DNA of 64,000 bases from Paenibacillus hamazuiensis (GCF_023276405.1 NZ_JALRMO010000001.1:2790001-2854000); one strand, 5' to 3'; shown: positions 37,199 through 46,309, counted from the first letter of the stretch. Numbers and translations are program-made. The notes: generated from the letters alone by a model not told the origin.

Positions 37199-37238
37199 TA
37201 TTACCCGGTTTCAAAAATCGAAACCAGTTCCTCCCTCC
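37196..37238 (-). promoter_or_regulatory. hairpin-bridged ribosome binding site of the sheath gene
   Basis: On the minus strand: GGAGGGAGG, then AA, an 8-bp stem CTGGTTTC / GAAACCGG (one G-U pair) with a seven-base loop, then GTAATA and the ATG. The linear gap of 31 bases shrinks to eight when the stem forms. No other ribosome site or in-frame start is available. Confidence 0.65.
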
Positions 37239-37283
37239 TGGTGGGTTTATATAGAAGACCGGCCGTGTGGTCCGATCGACTAA

Positions 37284-38060
37284 TCATAATTGAATGCGGC
37301 CGGCGTAGTTCGACACGCCTTCCAAGATGTTCAGTTCCTTGAAGGCCGATCGCCCTGCGTATGTGATATCAAGCCTGACGGCAACCTGTTTGGTCCGGCA
37401 GCCGCGCAAAGCGAGCGCAGCCTCGCCTCTTTCATCGCTTCGGGACGAGGCGACGGGCAGAAGCGCGGCTCCCCTTTTGTAGCCGACAGGCAGGGGCGGG
37501 GAAAGCTCGAAGGTCCTCGGATCGCCATGCAATCCGGATACGGCATACGTTTGCTCCGAAACGGCGGTTTTATCCTTGATGCGGTATGTATCCCCGATGC
37601 TCACCGGTCCGGTCAGACCGGCAAGCCGGACGACCTGGCCGCCTTCCTCGGCATCCGCCGCCAGCCTCGCTCTCGCGCAATCGTCGGTCAGCACGCTTGC
37701 GATGACAATCGCGCCGGCCAAAGGCTGCCCGGAAGCGCTGCGCAAAGCGGCGCGAACCACCGTTTCCCTGTCGCCGAACGGATATTCGGGTCTCGGTTCG
37801 AGCGCCGCGTAAACGACCGGGTCCTCCGGCTCTAAGGACGCCATATCGACGGAGATCGCCCGCTCGAAAAACAAAGGCGACCGCACAGAAACCGTATACG
37901 TTTGCGGAAAAAGATCGACGAAAGCGTAAATGCCCCCCTGCTTGGCGATCGGCCGCCGGGATGTCTCTGCGAGCGTAACCGTAACGGAGCCATCGGGCGG
38001 CGGGCCGCCGGTGCAAGTATCGATTAGCCGGATGACAAAAGAAAGCCGGATCGTTGCGAT
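37284..38060 (-). CDS. carboxypeptidase-regulatory-like eCIS protein, unusual start
   Basis: About 258 residues. The visible frame has its first standard start only at a GTG (37886), but conserved-looking sequence (IRLSFVIRLIDTCTGGPPPDG, then a Thr/Val beta segment and GGIYAFVDLFPQTYTV) extends some 58 residues upstream in frame. It resembles the Ig-like carboxypeptidase regulatory fold, with a second such domain near residues 85-150. AAGGGGG lies eight bases before an in-frame ATC (38060); an ATT at 38066 is an alternative. A one-base indel or slippage in the G run is a second explanation (see findings). It sits between the DUF4255 gene and the sheath; role unknown. Confidence 0.6.
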   Translation of the reverse strand: MATIRLSFVIRLIDTCTGGPPPDGSVTVTLAETSRRPIAKQGGIYAFVDLFPQTYTVSVRSPLFFERAISVDMASLEPEDPVVYAALEPRPEYPFGDRETVVRAALRSASGQPLAGAIVIASVLTDDCARARLAADAEEGGQVVRLAGLTGPVSIGDTYRIKDKTAVSEQTYAVSGLHGDPRTFELSPPLPVGYKRGAALLPVASSRSDERGEAALALRGCRTKQVAVRLDITYAGRSAFKELNILEGVSNYAGRIQL

Positions 38061-38076
38061 GCGAATAACCCCCTTG

Positions 38077-38637
38077 TCATACGCCTTCCATCCTCGTATT
38101 GCTCCCGCGGACCCGCGGCTTGACCGAAAACTTGCCCGAATCGATGAAGACAGGCCCTACCAAATAGCTGACAGACAGCTTATAGGGCATTTGCGGAAAT
38201 AATGACAGCATCGTATCGAGCGGAAGAGACTCGCGCACGATGCGGATCGCTTCGCGGTTTTCGGCAAGCGTGCCGCGCAGCGACGAATTGTCGATAATGC
38301 CGTTTTCGTGAAACACCTGCATCGCCCTGCCCAAAATAAGATGCTCGTCGAGCGCGCGGGTTTGCGGATCGGCTGCGGAGTGGGCCGTCATCAAATAGTT
38401 CAGCTCCACCGCCATCGGCGGCTTCGAGCCGCCGCCCTGCCCGGAGAACGCAGCTTGCCGGTATTCTATGCACTCCTTGATGCTGTAAAGAAACAACGTA
38501 AGGCCGAAGTCCCCCTTCTCCGCAGGGGAAGCGAGACCTACAAGCTCGGGACGCGCTATCGGATATGGAGTCAATTGCTCCCGAAGCAGCCCGATCAACG
38601 TTTGGCTCACATCGGCGATCGCCGTATAATCTCCCAT
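38077..38637 (-). CDS. DUF4255 cap/terminator protein (Afp16-like)
   Basis: A 186-residue protein of the Afp16/Pvc16 family, which caps the distal tube and fixes particle length. Marks: ADVSQTLIGLLREQL, LFLYSIKECIEYRQ, a YLMTAHSAADPQTRALDEHLILGRAMQVFHEN segment and the beta-rich C-terminus. I start it at the ATG 38637 with AAGGTGG four bases upstream; longer in-frame starts lack a good site. It follows the AAA ATPase by 32 bases. Confidence 0.85.
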   Translation of the reverse strand: MGDYTAIADVSQTLIGLLREQLTPYPIARPELVGLASPAEKGDFGLTLFLYSIKECIEYRQAAFSGQGGGSKPPMAVELNYLMTAHSAADPQTRALDEHLILGRAMQVFHENGIIDNSSLRGTLAENREAIRIVRESLPLDTMLSLFPQMPYKLSVSYLVGPVFIDSGKFSVKPRVRGSNTRMEGV

Positions 38638-38669
38638 AAACCCACCTTCGCTTAATAGGACGGCATCCG

Positions 38670-40871
38670 TTACGCCTCCGCATATTCGTCCCAATCGTTA
38701 TCCGATATGATTTTGCCGTTTTTTTGCAGCTCGTAGCGCGCTGCCTGCATAATTTGACGCATTCCTATCGGCTCTCCCGCCTCCGCGGCAAGAAATGCCG
38801 ACGACACAGCAATATTTTTGATATGTCCTCCGGAAAGCTCCAGCTTGCGGCCGAGATAAGCGAAATCGACCTCCTCCGACAGGGGCGCTTCCTTCGGAAA
38901 AAGCGAACGCCATATGTTTTCCCGGTAAGAAGCGTCCGGAAACGGAAACTTGACAATATAGCCGATGCGGCGCATAAAAGCCTCGTCGATATTTTGCAAA
39001 TAGTTGGTGGCCATGATGCAGACGCCCTCGTACTCTTCCATTTTTTGCAGCAGGAAGGACGTTTCCATGTTGGCGTATTTGTCGTGCGAATCTTTCACCT
39101 CAGACCGTTTGCCGAACAGGGCGTCGCACTCGTCGAAAAACAAAATCGCATGGCTGAGCTGGGCTTCGCGAAACAGGTCATGCAAGTTTTTCTCCGTTTC
39201 GCCTATGTATTTGCTGACGACCTGGGCCAGGTCGATTTTATAAATCTGCAGCGCCAGCTCGCCCGCGATCACCTCCGCCGCCATCGTTTTGCCCGTGCCG
39301 GGCGGTCCGGAAAAGAGCATGCTGACGCCTTTGCCGTACGAAAGCTTGCGCGAAAAACCCCACTGGCCGTACACGATATGCCGATATTTGATCTGACTGC
39401 ATGCATTTTGCAGCTGCCTGATTTGCTCCTTCGGCAAAACGACGTCGCTCCAGCCGTATTTCGGCTTCAGCCTCGTCGCCTTCGTCTCCAGACGATGCTG
39501 CGCCCCGCGATAGCAGGCTGCAATCACATGCTCGTAACGGATTTGCCCCGCATTCGGGCCATCCCCGGCATCCCACATGCTGAGCGTATGCGCCTGTTTC
39601 AGCGCCTGCACGATGCGCCCCGGGGTAAAGCGAAATGCGCCGGCGACCATCCCCCACGGGATGCCCGTCCGATCCATCGGGTAATTCCCGGACAACGTCG
39701 ACCATAACCTTTCCCTCTGCCCTTCGTCCGGGATGCCGATCTCCGCTTCGATACATAAGCGCTGCTCGGCATGATCCGGTTTCCAGGACCGTTCCGACAA
39801 TAAAAACACTATCTGCGGGAAGTGCTTAAGAGACGCCGAAAGCGCATCCAGCTTTTTGCTTGCCGCCGGATCCTCCTGCAGAAGTGGATCGAGCCGGCGG
39901 AAGCAGAGAACGGCCTGCTGCAGATGCGCCTCGCGGGTCACGTGCGTCAGCAGCTCGCCAAGCGGTTTGTCCTCCTGCAGCATACGCCCTGCATCCACGA
40001 CAAGCAGCGGCTTTCGGAAAAACGAGCAAAAGTGCCGGACCTGAAACAGCTTGCCGGCTCCGGAAGCGCCGAACAAACAAAACAGCAGCCCATTATGCCC
40101 TTCGGAGTCCGCTTCGTCCGCCCTGCGGGCAAACGTCCTCAGCTTGTCCTGAAGCTTTTGGTCCACGAGCAGCTCGCCCGGATTGTCCTGTGGGCGGATC
40201 AGCTCGCAAAACGAAGAAAGCCGCCGGTCCAACCTGCCGGTGCCGAGCATAAACTCGACGATTCTTTCATCGAGCTGGAGCGGCTGGCTTAGCAGAGTGC
40301 CGCCGGGTGGCTGGGGAATCGGCGATAAGAACAGACGCTGCAGCGTGCTGCCGGCGGAAAAGCAGCTTCGCAGCTGCAGCTTCTCCTCCTCCGTGCGGCC
40401 AATCAGCTGCATGACCAGCTCCGCCGAGGCGGTTTTGCGGGTAACGTCGTCCTGCAAATAAGCGTAAATTTTCTCGTATTTCCGGTGAATCTCCGGCGCC
40501 AGACAGATGATCACGCACTGTTCTTCGCAGGCGGATAACCCGAAAACGCGGGATACATACTGCAGCGGCATGACAATCTGCCTTTCGGTCCCAAGCTGCA
40601 AGCGCTGCTCTATTTCCGCCTCCAGCGCCCCGATTCGCCAATCTTCGTCTTCTTCGGAAGCCGCTTCGGGCCCGCTCAGCCAATGCAGCACCTCCTGCTC
40701 GGACATGACGAGACCTTTCAAATGATCGAACGGATTGTCCGCGCCGGCCGCTCTTCGCTTCAGCCAAAGTGAATGAAGTTTCAAATCCAGCAGTGTCAAT
40801 TCGGCCTGCAAATGTTCCGCAATTGTAGAAAACGGCTCATGCTGCTTGCTCTCCGCGACTCGCTTCGCCAA
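38670..40871 (-). CDS. eCIS AAA+ ATPase with two P-loop modules (Afp15-like)
   Basis: A 733-residue ATPase needed for particle assembly in Afp/PVC-type systems. The N-terminal 250 residues are helical. A first, degenerate nucleotide module has GASGAGKL (268-275). The second is complete: Walker A GPPGTGKT (522-529), Walker B ILFFDECD (acidic pair D580, E581) and an arginine pair in MRRIGY near 634. A TTG start at 40871 is backed by GGAGGGG seven bases upstream; the open frame continues further but without a better site. It is the first gene of the particle operon. Confidence 0.88.
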   Translation of the reverse strand: MAKRVAESKQHEPFSTIAEHLQAELTLLDLKLHSLWLKRRAAGADNPFDHLKGLVMSEQEVLHWLSGPEAASEEDEDWRIGALEAEIEQRLQLGTERQIVMPLQYVSRVFGLSACEEQCVIICLAPEIHRKYEKIYAYLQDDVTRKTASAELVMQLIGRTEEEKLQLRSCFSAGSTLQRLFLSPIPQPPGGTLLSQPLQLDERIVEFMLGTGRLDRRLSSFCELIRPQDNPGELLVDQKLQDKLRTFARRADEADSEGHNGLLFCLFGASGAGKLFQVRHFCSFFRKPLLVVDAGRMLQEDKPLGELLTHVTREAHLQQAVLCFRRLDPLLQEDPAASKKLDALSASLKHFPQIVFLLSERSWKPDHAEQRLCIEAEIGIPDEGQRERLWSTLSGNYPMDRTGIPWGMVAGAFRFTPGRIVQALKQAHTLSMWDAGDGPNAGQIRYEHVIAACYRGAQHRLETKATRLKPKYGWSDVVLPKEQIRQLQNACSQIKYRHIVYGQWGFSRKLSYGKGVSMLFSGPPGTGKTMAAEVIAGELALQIYKIDLAQVVSKYIGETEKNLHDLFREAQLSHAILFFDECDALFGKRSEVKDSHDKYANMETSFLLQKMEEYEGVCIMATNYLQNIDEAFMRRIGYIVKFPFPDASYRENIWRSLFPKEAPLSEEVDFAYLGRKLELSGGHIKNIAVSSAFLAAEAGEPIGMRQIMQAARYELQKNGKIISDNDWDEYAEA

Positions 40872-41231
40872 ACATCCACCCCTCCGATCATAACGGCAAC
40901 TTACCCGATCGCCGCCAGCGGCTCTTATATGCAACATACCAGGAGATAAGTCCCACTTCGTTAATAAAGGAACTATTCGACGATCGCCAACATTTTCCTC
41001 CTGCATTTTCAAAAAAATAACATAATATGCCGCATGGATCTTTCGAAATTCGACGGTGTGTTCCCGGAATCCCGGTTCCCGCTCTTTCGACAAAGCCTTT
41101 CCAGTGAACGTGGCCTTGGAATAACGGATTCATATCGCCAAGTTGGCAATATCGGCCATGATTTTTTAAGTCAAAAAGGGTATGTTGGAAATGTCGATAG
41201 TATCCATCTTTTTCTCGACCCGGAGGGATTT
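40872..41231. other. divergent intergenic region (particle operon / sulfatase)
   Basis: Must contain the promoter of the particle operon, but I see no convincing -35/-10 pair. Contains a tiny frame reading MLAIVE-stop behind a GGAGG (minus strand, near 40990), a GCCAA-G-TTGGC dyad near 41138-41150 and, beside it, GGCAATATCGGCCATGA (plus strand). The last is similar, with two extra bases, to the AraC half-site region at 46301-46346. Confidence 0.45.
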
Positions 41232-42629
41232 ATGAAAATGGAGCCGCAGGTGAACCTGCTTGTCATTGTCGCCGACCAGTGCCGTTACGATTGTATCGGG
41301 TATGCCCGGAAATATCCGGTGCGGACGCCGAATTTGGACCGGCTCGCATCCGCGGGGGCGTGGTTTACGAACGCATTCACGCCGATCCCCGTCTGCTGCC
41401 CGGCCCGGCAAGCATTTATTCGCGGCCGCAGAGCGGAAACGTTCGGAGCGCTGTGGAATTTCAGCGGCGCCCTCAAGGTGTCCGCCCTGTCCCCTGAGCA
41501 GTACGCATGGCCCAAAGAATTGTCCGAAGCTTACCGCTCCTGCTATATCGGAAAATGGGGTGTGAATCCGGAGCATGACCCGATGGAATACGGCTTCGGC
41601 GAGTATATCGGGGAACGGGAATACGCTGAATTCCGCAAACAGACCGGCATTCCTGCGCCGAGTGCGAACGGTTACTTCGGCGAAAACGATCGCATTTCGC
41701 TGGAGCAATCCCGGACCCACTGGCTTTCCTCGCAAGCGGTCCGGCGTATCCATGCGTTCGCCAAGGAACGGAAGCCGTGGCACCTTCAAGTGCATTTTCC
41801 CGAGCCGCATTTGCCGTGCAGGCCGTCCAGCCCTTTCAGCGAGATGTATTCTCCCGCCGACATTCCGGAGTGGCATAATTTCAAGGAATCGTTTGCAGGC
41901 AAGCCTTACATCCAAAAGCAGCAGCTTTATAACTGGGGCATCGAGGGTTATACGTGGCAGGATTGGTCGGAAATCGTCGCCCGCTACTACGCCGTCATCA
42001 GTCAGATGGATGACGCGGTCGGACACATTTTGCAGGCTTTGGAGGACGCGAATCAGGCAGAACATACGATCGTCGTATTTACCGCCGACCATGGGGATAT
42101 GTGCGGAGCCCACCGGATGATGGATAAGCATTACATTTTGTACGACGACGTCGTTAAAGTACCCTTGATCGTGCGCTGGCCCGGGATGGTTCGGAATGGA
42201 ACCGTATGCGACCGGTTCGTGTGCAACATGCTGGACCTTCCCCCCACGCTGCTGGAGGCGGCCGGCCGTATGCCGGCTTCCGCCGATTTTCACGGCAGGT
42301 CCTTGCTGCCGCTGCTCCAGGGCGCTCCGGTTCCCGATTGGCGGGAAGAAGCGGTCGCCACTTACAACGGGCAGCAATTCGGGCTTTATACCCAGCGGAT
42401 GATCCGGACGAACGAATGGAAGTACATCTGGAATACGACGGACACCGACGAGCTGTATCATCTGGAAGACGACCCGGGAGAGCTCGTCAACCGGATCGGC
42501 GATTCTTCCTGCCGCAATGTCGTGGCCGAGCTTAGAACTCGGCTGTATCAAACGCTTCTTGCCGAAGGAGACGGACTTGTGCAAAACGAGTGGATGCGCG
42601 ATCAGCTGCTGCGGGGACGAAAGCTGTGA
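41232..42629 (+). CDS. FGly-type sulfatase
   Basis: A 465-residue sulfatase. ADQCRYDC near the N-terminus gives the first metal Asp (D15), and PVCCPARQAFIRGR carries the Cys-x-Pro-x-Arg core (C55, P57, R59) that is converted to formylglycine; the usual Ser is Ala here. A later FTADHGDMCGAHRMMDKH segment gives further metal ligands. GGAGGG lies five bases before ATG 41232 (ATG 41238 also possible). There is no signal peptide, so the substrate must be imported. It is divergent from the particle operon and faces the other sulfatase-like genes. Confidence 0.82.
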   Translation: MKMEPQVNLLVIVADQCRYDCIGYARKYPVRTPNLDRLASAGAWFTNAFTPIPVCCPARQAFIRGRRAETFGALWNFSGALKVSALSPEQYAWPKELSEAYRSCYIGKWGVNPEHDPMEYGFGEYIGEREYAEFRKQTGIPAPSANGYFGENDRISLEQSRTHWLSSQAVRRIHAFAKERKPWHLQVHFPEPHLPCRPSSPFSEMYSPADIPEWHNFKESFAGKPYIQKQQLYNWGIEGYTWQDWSEIVARYYAVISQMDDAVGHILQALEDANQAEHTIVVFTADHGDMCGAHRMMDKHYILYDDVVKVPLIVRWPGMVRNGTVCDRFVCNMLDLPPTLLEAAGRMPASADFHGRSLLPLLQGAPVPDWREEAVATYNGQQFGLYTQRMIRTNEWKYIWNTTDTDELYHLEDDPGELVNRIGDSSCRNVVAELRTRLYQTLLAEGDGLVQNEWMRDQLLRGRKL

Positions 42630-42730
42630 CTTGATGAAATCCCCCGTCAAGCACGACATCCCCCAACGCGCATCGGAGAACCCGAATCGGGGAAAACAAC
42701 TCTCGATCCCGCGTCCGAGCCCCGGCAAGT

Positions 42731-42761
42731 CAAAACCCGCCTTGCGGCAAGGCGGGTTTTC
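42731..42761. terminator. bidirectional intrinsic terminator
   Basis: A perfect 13-bp stem (AAAACCCGCCTTG / CAAGGCGGGTTTT, three-base loop) with A and U runs on both sides, between the convergent sulfatase and sulfatase-like genes. Confidence 0.88.
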
Positions 42762-42807
42762 CCACGACTCCGGTACCTAATTTATCCGCTGCGTTTCCTT
42801 GCTGCGC

Positions 42808-44196
42808 CTACTTCGCCTCTTTCGCCTGAAGCGTCCGTGCGGTCCGCGCATTGCCGATATACAGCGCATCGTACGCTTCCTGCGACGTTTTGAACGGACC
42901 GCTCCCCTTGCCATGCCAATCGAGATTCGTATACATCGGGTTCGTCCGTCCGGTCTCCCGCTCGCGCTTTTGTATGTACGCTTCCATCCGGCTAGTCAAG
43001 AGCTGGATGATTTCCGGCTCCTGCTCCGCCACATTGTTCAGTTCGAGCGGGTCTTCAATCAGGTTGTACAGCTCGATCTCCGGTTTGAAATGGAAATCCG
43101 GCTCCAGCGCGCGAATCAGCTTCCAATGAGGCGTCCGCCAGCCGTGTTTTCTCATCCAAGTGCATTCGGTGATGTAAAACTCGCTGACAGGCTTTACGGA
43201 ACTGCCTTCCAAAAGCGGAACCAGGCTTCGTCCATCGAGAGCCTTCGCCCCCTCCAGACCCATCAGATCGAGGATCGTCGGCATAATATCGCTGATCAGG
43301 GTAATGTCCGCAACGCGTTTGCCGGCCGGCACTTTACCCGGAAACTTGATGATCAGCGGAACGACCAGCGTGCAGTCGTACAATCCGTGATGATCGAAGT
43401 AGCAATCGTGCTCGTACAGCGTTTCGCCGTGATCCGACGTGATCACGACCAGCGTATCCTCATCCAGGCCGAGCGACGAAACGTGCTCCATCAGGTTTTG
43501 GATACAGGCGTCCATATAGGCGACAGCTCCGTCATATTGGGCGCATACATACTCCTGATCGGTCACCCCCTCCGGAATCCACGATTTCAGAAAATCGGCG
43601 AACGGCTTGAAGCCGTACACCGGGTCCATGGAACGGTTGGACGGATCGCGCTCGTCTTTGCCGTAGAACAGCCGCTCGAAAGGCTTGGGCGGCAGGTAGG
43701 GCGAATGTGGGTCCATATGGCGCAGGAACAGGAAAAACGGTTTATCCTCCCCGGCCAGCCGGTTCAGCTCCGGGATCGTGACGTCGTTCAAATTTTCCGC
43801 TTTCGGGCATCTTCCTTCCTCGTCCGGCATCCACGCCTCGTAGTCCAAATATTTGTCGAAGCCGCGTGACGACGGATTGCCCGTGAACCCTACGCAGGTC
43901 GTGTTATAGCCGTTTTCGCGCAGCACTTCCGCCAGCGTTCTGACGTGGTTTCCGATCGGCCCTTTATGCCTGAGCGCAACCACGTCGGTGCCGAAGATGT
44001 CCTGCCCGGTCAGCATGCTCGCATAAGCGGGAGTCGTCGGGATGCTCGGACTGAAGTGCTGCTCGAACAAAACCCCTTCGCGCGCCAGTTTATCCAGGTG
44101 CGGCGTCGTCAGCCTGCCGTAGCCGTAAGCGCTCATCCGGTCGCGGCGCAAGCTGTCGATGCCGAAAACAATCAGGTTCGGTTTGTTTGTTGCCAT
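42808..44196 (-). CDS. sulfatase-like hydrolase with Thr nucleophile position (1)
   Basis: A 462-residue alkaline-phosphatase-superfamily protein: FGIDSLRRDRMSAYGYGRLTTPHLD at the N-terminus, HMDPHSPYLPP and ITSDHGETLYEHDCYFDHHG metal segments. At the formylglycine site it has SIPTTPAYASMLTG: T54 replaces the Cys and Y58 the Arg, so it cannot be matured by the formylglycine enzyme. It may be a phosphodiesterase, phosphonate hydrolase or transferase. GGGGAG lies eight bases before the ATG at 44196. It is the last gene of the AraC-linked operon and ends at a shared terminator. Confidence 0.8.
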   Translation of the reverse strand: MATNKPNLIVFGIDSLRRDRMSAYGYGRLTTPHLDKLAREGVLFEQHFSPSIPTTPAYASMLTGQDIFGTDVVALRHKGPIGNHVRTLAEVLRENGYNTTCVGFTGNPSSRGFDKYLDYEAWMPDEEGRCPKAENLNDVTIPELNRLAGEDKPFFLFLRHMDPHSPYLPPKPFERLFYGKDERDPSNRSMDPVYGFKPFADFLKSWIPEGVTDQEYVCAQYDGAVAYMDACIQNLMEHVSSLGLDEDTLVVITSDHGETLYEHDCYFDHHGLYDCTLVVPLIIKFPGKVPAGKRVADITLISDIMPTILDLMGLEGAKALDGRSLVPLLEGSSVKPVSEFYITECTWMRKHGWRTPHWKLIRALEPDFHFKPEIELYNLIEDPLELNNVAEQEPEIIQLLTSRMEAYIQKRERETGRTNPMYTNLDWHGKGSGPFKTSQEAYDALYIGNARTARTLQAKEAK

Positions 44197-44239
44197 ATCG
44201 TTCACTCCCCTATCAGGCGGATATGCGGCGCTCAAGCGG

Positions 44240-45046
44240 TCACCTTGCGCCAAGCTGCTTCAGGCAAGCATTCAGGTAACCGTACGTTTCGGCGGCGATA
44301 ATGGAGATTTGCGCCAGCGAATGCTCCGGCTTCGCACCGATCACTTCGAGTACGACTGGACCGTCGTACTGATGGTCGACCATCGCCTTGCAGTAGGCGA
44401 ACAGATTGATGTCCCCGCGCCCGCACGCCTGCAGTTCGATCGGTCCCGGCCCCTGTTCGCGGCCTTTGCAGTCGCGGATATGCACGTGCTTCACGCGGCT
44501 GATCACCGCCGGCAGCGCCGTTTCCGGGTCCTCCCCCGCCCGGTAAATATGGCTCGGGTCCATGTCGATGCCGAATGCGGGGGAGGTCACCTCGGCCATC
44601 GCCCGCTGCGTCGTCGGCGTATCGAAGATCGACTGGCCGACGTGTGCCTTCACGCACAGCGTCACGCCAAACGACGCGGCTTGCTCCGACATGCGCTGCA
44701 GCATATCGATCGATTTTTGCACATCCTCCTCCACACCGGATTTCCCTCCGGGTCCTACATTCACGATCGGAATGCCGATTTCCGCAGCCGCCTCGAAGGC
44801 GGTCAAGAGGCGCTGCTCGCTTTTCACGCCGGCAAATTCCATGGACAGCAGAGCCAGACCGTTTTCCTGAGCGGCCGTTCGGATCTGCGCGGCCTGCTCC
44901 TTCCACCGCGCCAGCTCGAGATGCTCGCACATGCCTTCAATCGCGGAAACCTCCACCCCGTCGTAACCGCACAGCGCAATGTGACGGGCCGCCGTCTGAA
45001 AGTCGAATTCCTTGAATAACACCGAATTCACGCCAAGCTTGATCAT
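44240..45046 (-). CDS. sugar phosphate isomerase/epimerase-type TIM barrel
   Basis: A 268-residue AP-endonuclease-2-like barrel: MIKLGVNSVLFKEFDFQTAA, CGYDGVEVSAIEG, FGIDMDPSHIYRAGEDP and VKHVHIRDCKGREQGPG segments, which provide the usual metal Glu, Asp and His ligands. Such enzymes isomerise or epimerise keto-sugars and inositol derivatives and often pair with Gfo/Idh/MocA oxidoreductases, as here (upstream gene 48 bases away). Substrate unknown. Confidence 0.82.
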   Translation of the reverse strand: MIKLGVNSVLFKEFDFQTAARHIALCGYDGVEVSAIEGMCEHLELARWKEQAAQIRTAAQENGLALLSMEFAGVKSEQRLLTAFEAAAEIGIPIVNVGPGGKSGVEEDVQKSIDMLQRMSEQAASFGVTLCVKAHVGQSIFDTPTTQRAMAEVTSPAFGIDMDPSHIYRAGEDPETALPAVISRVKHVHIRDCKGREQGPGPIELQACGRGDINLFAYCKAMVDHQYDGPVVLEVIGAKPEHSLAQISIIAAETYGYLNACLKQLGAR

Positions 45047-45094
45047 TGTCGATACACTCCTTTATCTAAAAAACTCATCCCGCAAAAGACCGGC

Positions 45095-46198
45095 TTACAT
45101 GACAAGCGGATCGCCGTGGAACGGCGGAAGCGGCTGCGGCCTGACGACGGCGCCGCCCTGTTCATACGACTCCATCGCCGCGAACGTATATTCAAGCACG
45201 GCCAGTGCGTCCCGCCCGGAAGCCCGGATATGCTCGCGCGGAACGCCATTTGCGATGTCTTCGAGGAAAGCGTGCAGCCGGTTGTTGAACGTCGTATTAA
45301 ACTCGGTCACGCCGGATTCCGTCACCTCCGGCGCCGGATGCGAACCGATCGCCGGCACACCCTTTTGCGCCCGCCAGTAGGATACCTTCTCCACGCAGTT
45401 TTCGATCGTGAAGGTGCCTCTCGTTCCGCCTACCTCCATGCTCCACCAGCCGCCCAAACCGTACGTCGCGTCGCCGCGTTGGCTGAGCAAATAACCCGCT
45501 GCGCCGCTGGCGAATTTGACGTGGATGCTGTTGATCGATACCGTGACATCGCCGGCGCTTTTCCGGAAGCCCGCCTGGTTCGAGAACGTCTGGATATGCG
45601 TAATATCGCCGCAAAAATACCTCATTACGCTGAACGGATGGGTTAAAAACGCTTTCATATGGAAGTAGGGACGGTCCTTGTCCTTCATCGTTTTCGGCGC
45701 GCTGTACAGCTCCTCCCCGCCGTTGAAGCCCATCTTGGCCAGACAATAAACGACTTCCCCGACATCCCCCGAATCCATATATTGCTTGGCTCTTTCCGCC
45801 GGTGCGGTAAAGTAATGATTCAGGTTGCAGCCGAGATATACTTTCTTCTGTTCGGCAAACCGCACAAGCTCCCGGCCTTCGCGGATATCGCTCGACAGCG
45901 GCTTTTCCACAAGCACGTGCTTCCCGGCGTCGATCGCCTGCATCGCCGGCTCGAAGTGCCAGCTGCCGTTTTCGATGCCGCCGGTCGTCACATCGACGAT
46001 CTGCAGATCGGGCTCGCTTTCGAGCATTTGCCGCAGGCTGTAATACGCTTTGACGCCGTATTTTTCCGCTGCCTTGTCCGCCCGCTCCTTCACGACGTCG
46101 CATACCGCCAGCACTTTCGCGAGCGGGTCCTTCGAGTAGCATTCCGCGTGGCGCATGCCAATTCCGTTCATCCCGACAATGCCGATGTTCAAAGCCAT
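45095..46198 (-). CDS. Gfo/Idh/MocA-family oxidoreductase (1)
   Basis: A 367-residue NAD(P)-dependent sugar dehydrogenase. Rossmann motif GIVGMNGIG at residues 6-14, catalytic-type EKP (VLVEKPLSSDI) near 95, and the C-terminal alpha/beta substrate domain. I choose ATG 46198, supported by AGGGG upstream; the longer frame lacks a site. It heads the three-gene unit downstream of the AraC gene, with AraC half-sites in the 145-base gap. Confidence 0.85.
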   Translation of the reverse strand: MALNIGIVGMNGIGMRHAECYSKDPLAKVLAVCDVVKERADKAAEKYGVKAYYSLRQMLESEPDLQIVDVTTGGIENGSWHFEPAMQAIDAGKHVLVEKPLSSDIREGRELVRFAEQKKVYLGCNLNHYFTAPAERAKQYMDSGDVGEVVYCLAKMGFNGGEELYSAPKTMKDKDRPYFHMKAFLTHPFSVMRYFCGDITHIQTFSNQAGFRKSAGDVTVSINSIHVKFASGAAGYLLSQRGDATYGLGGWWSMEVGGTRGTFTIENCVEKVSYWRAQKGVPAIGSHPAPEVTESGVTEFNTTFNNRLHAFLEDIANGVPREHIRASGRDALAVLEYTFAAMESYEQGGAVVRPQPLPPFHGDPLVM

Positions 46199-46309
46199 AG
46201 TTTGCGCCCCTGGGCCCGGAGACGTCAGGCCCGGAGACTGCACCACCTTTCCTGGATTATGGTAAACCTTACATATTTATCATACGACAGCCGGAACGCC
46301 GCTTTCATG

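Noticed and set aside
17488-40871. Prophage interpretation of the tail genes
   Set aside because: No capsid, portal, terminase, integrase, holin or lysin genes; presence of the AAA ATPase and DUF4255 cap fits eCIS.
40980-41000. Six-codon upstream frame (MLAIVE-stop) behind GGAGG in the particle-operon leader
   Set aside because: Spacing of three bases is too short for efficient initiation and the peptide has no attenuator-like residues.
46289-46306. Cre-like TGAAAGCGGCGTTC before the oxidoreductase operon
   Set aside because: Two mismatches at fixed cre positions.
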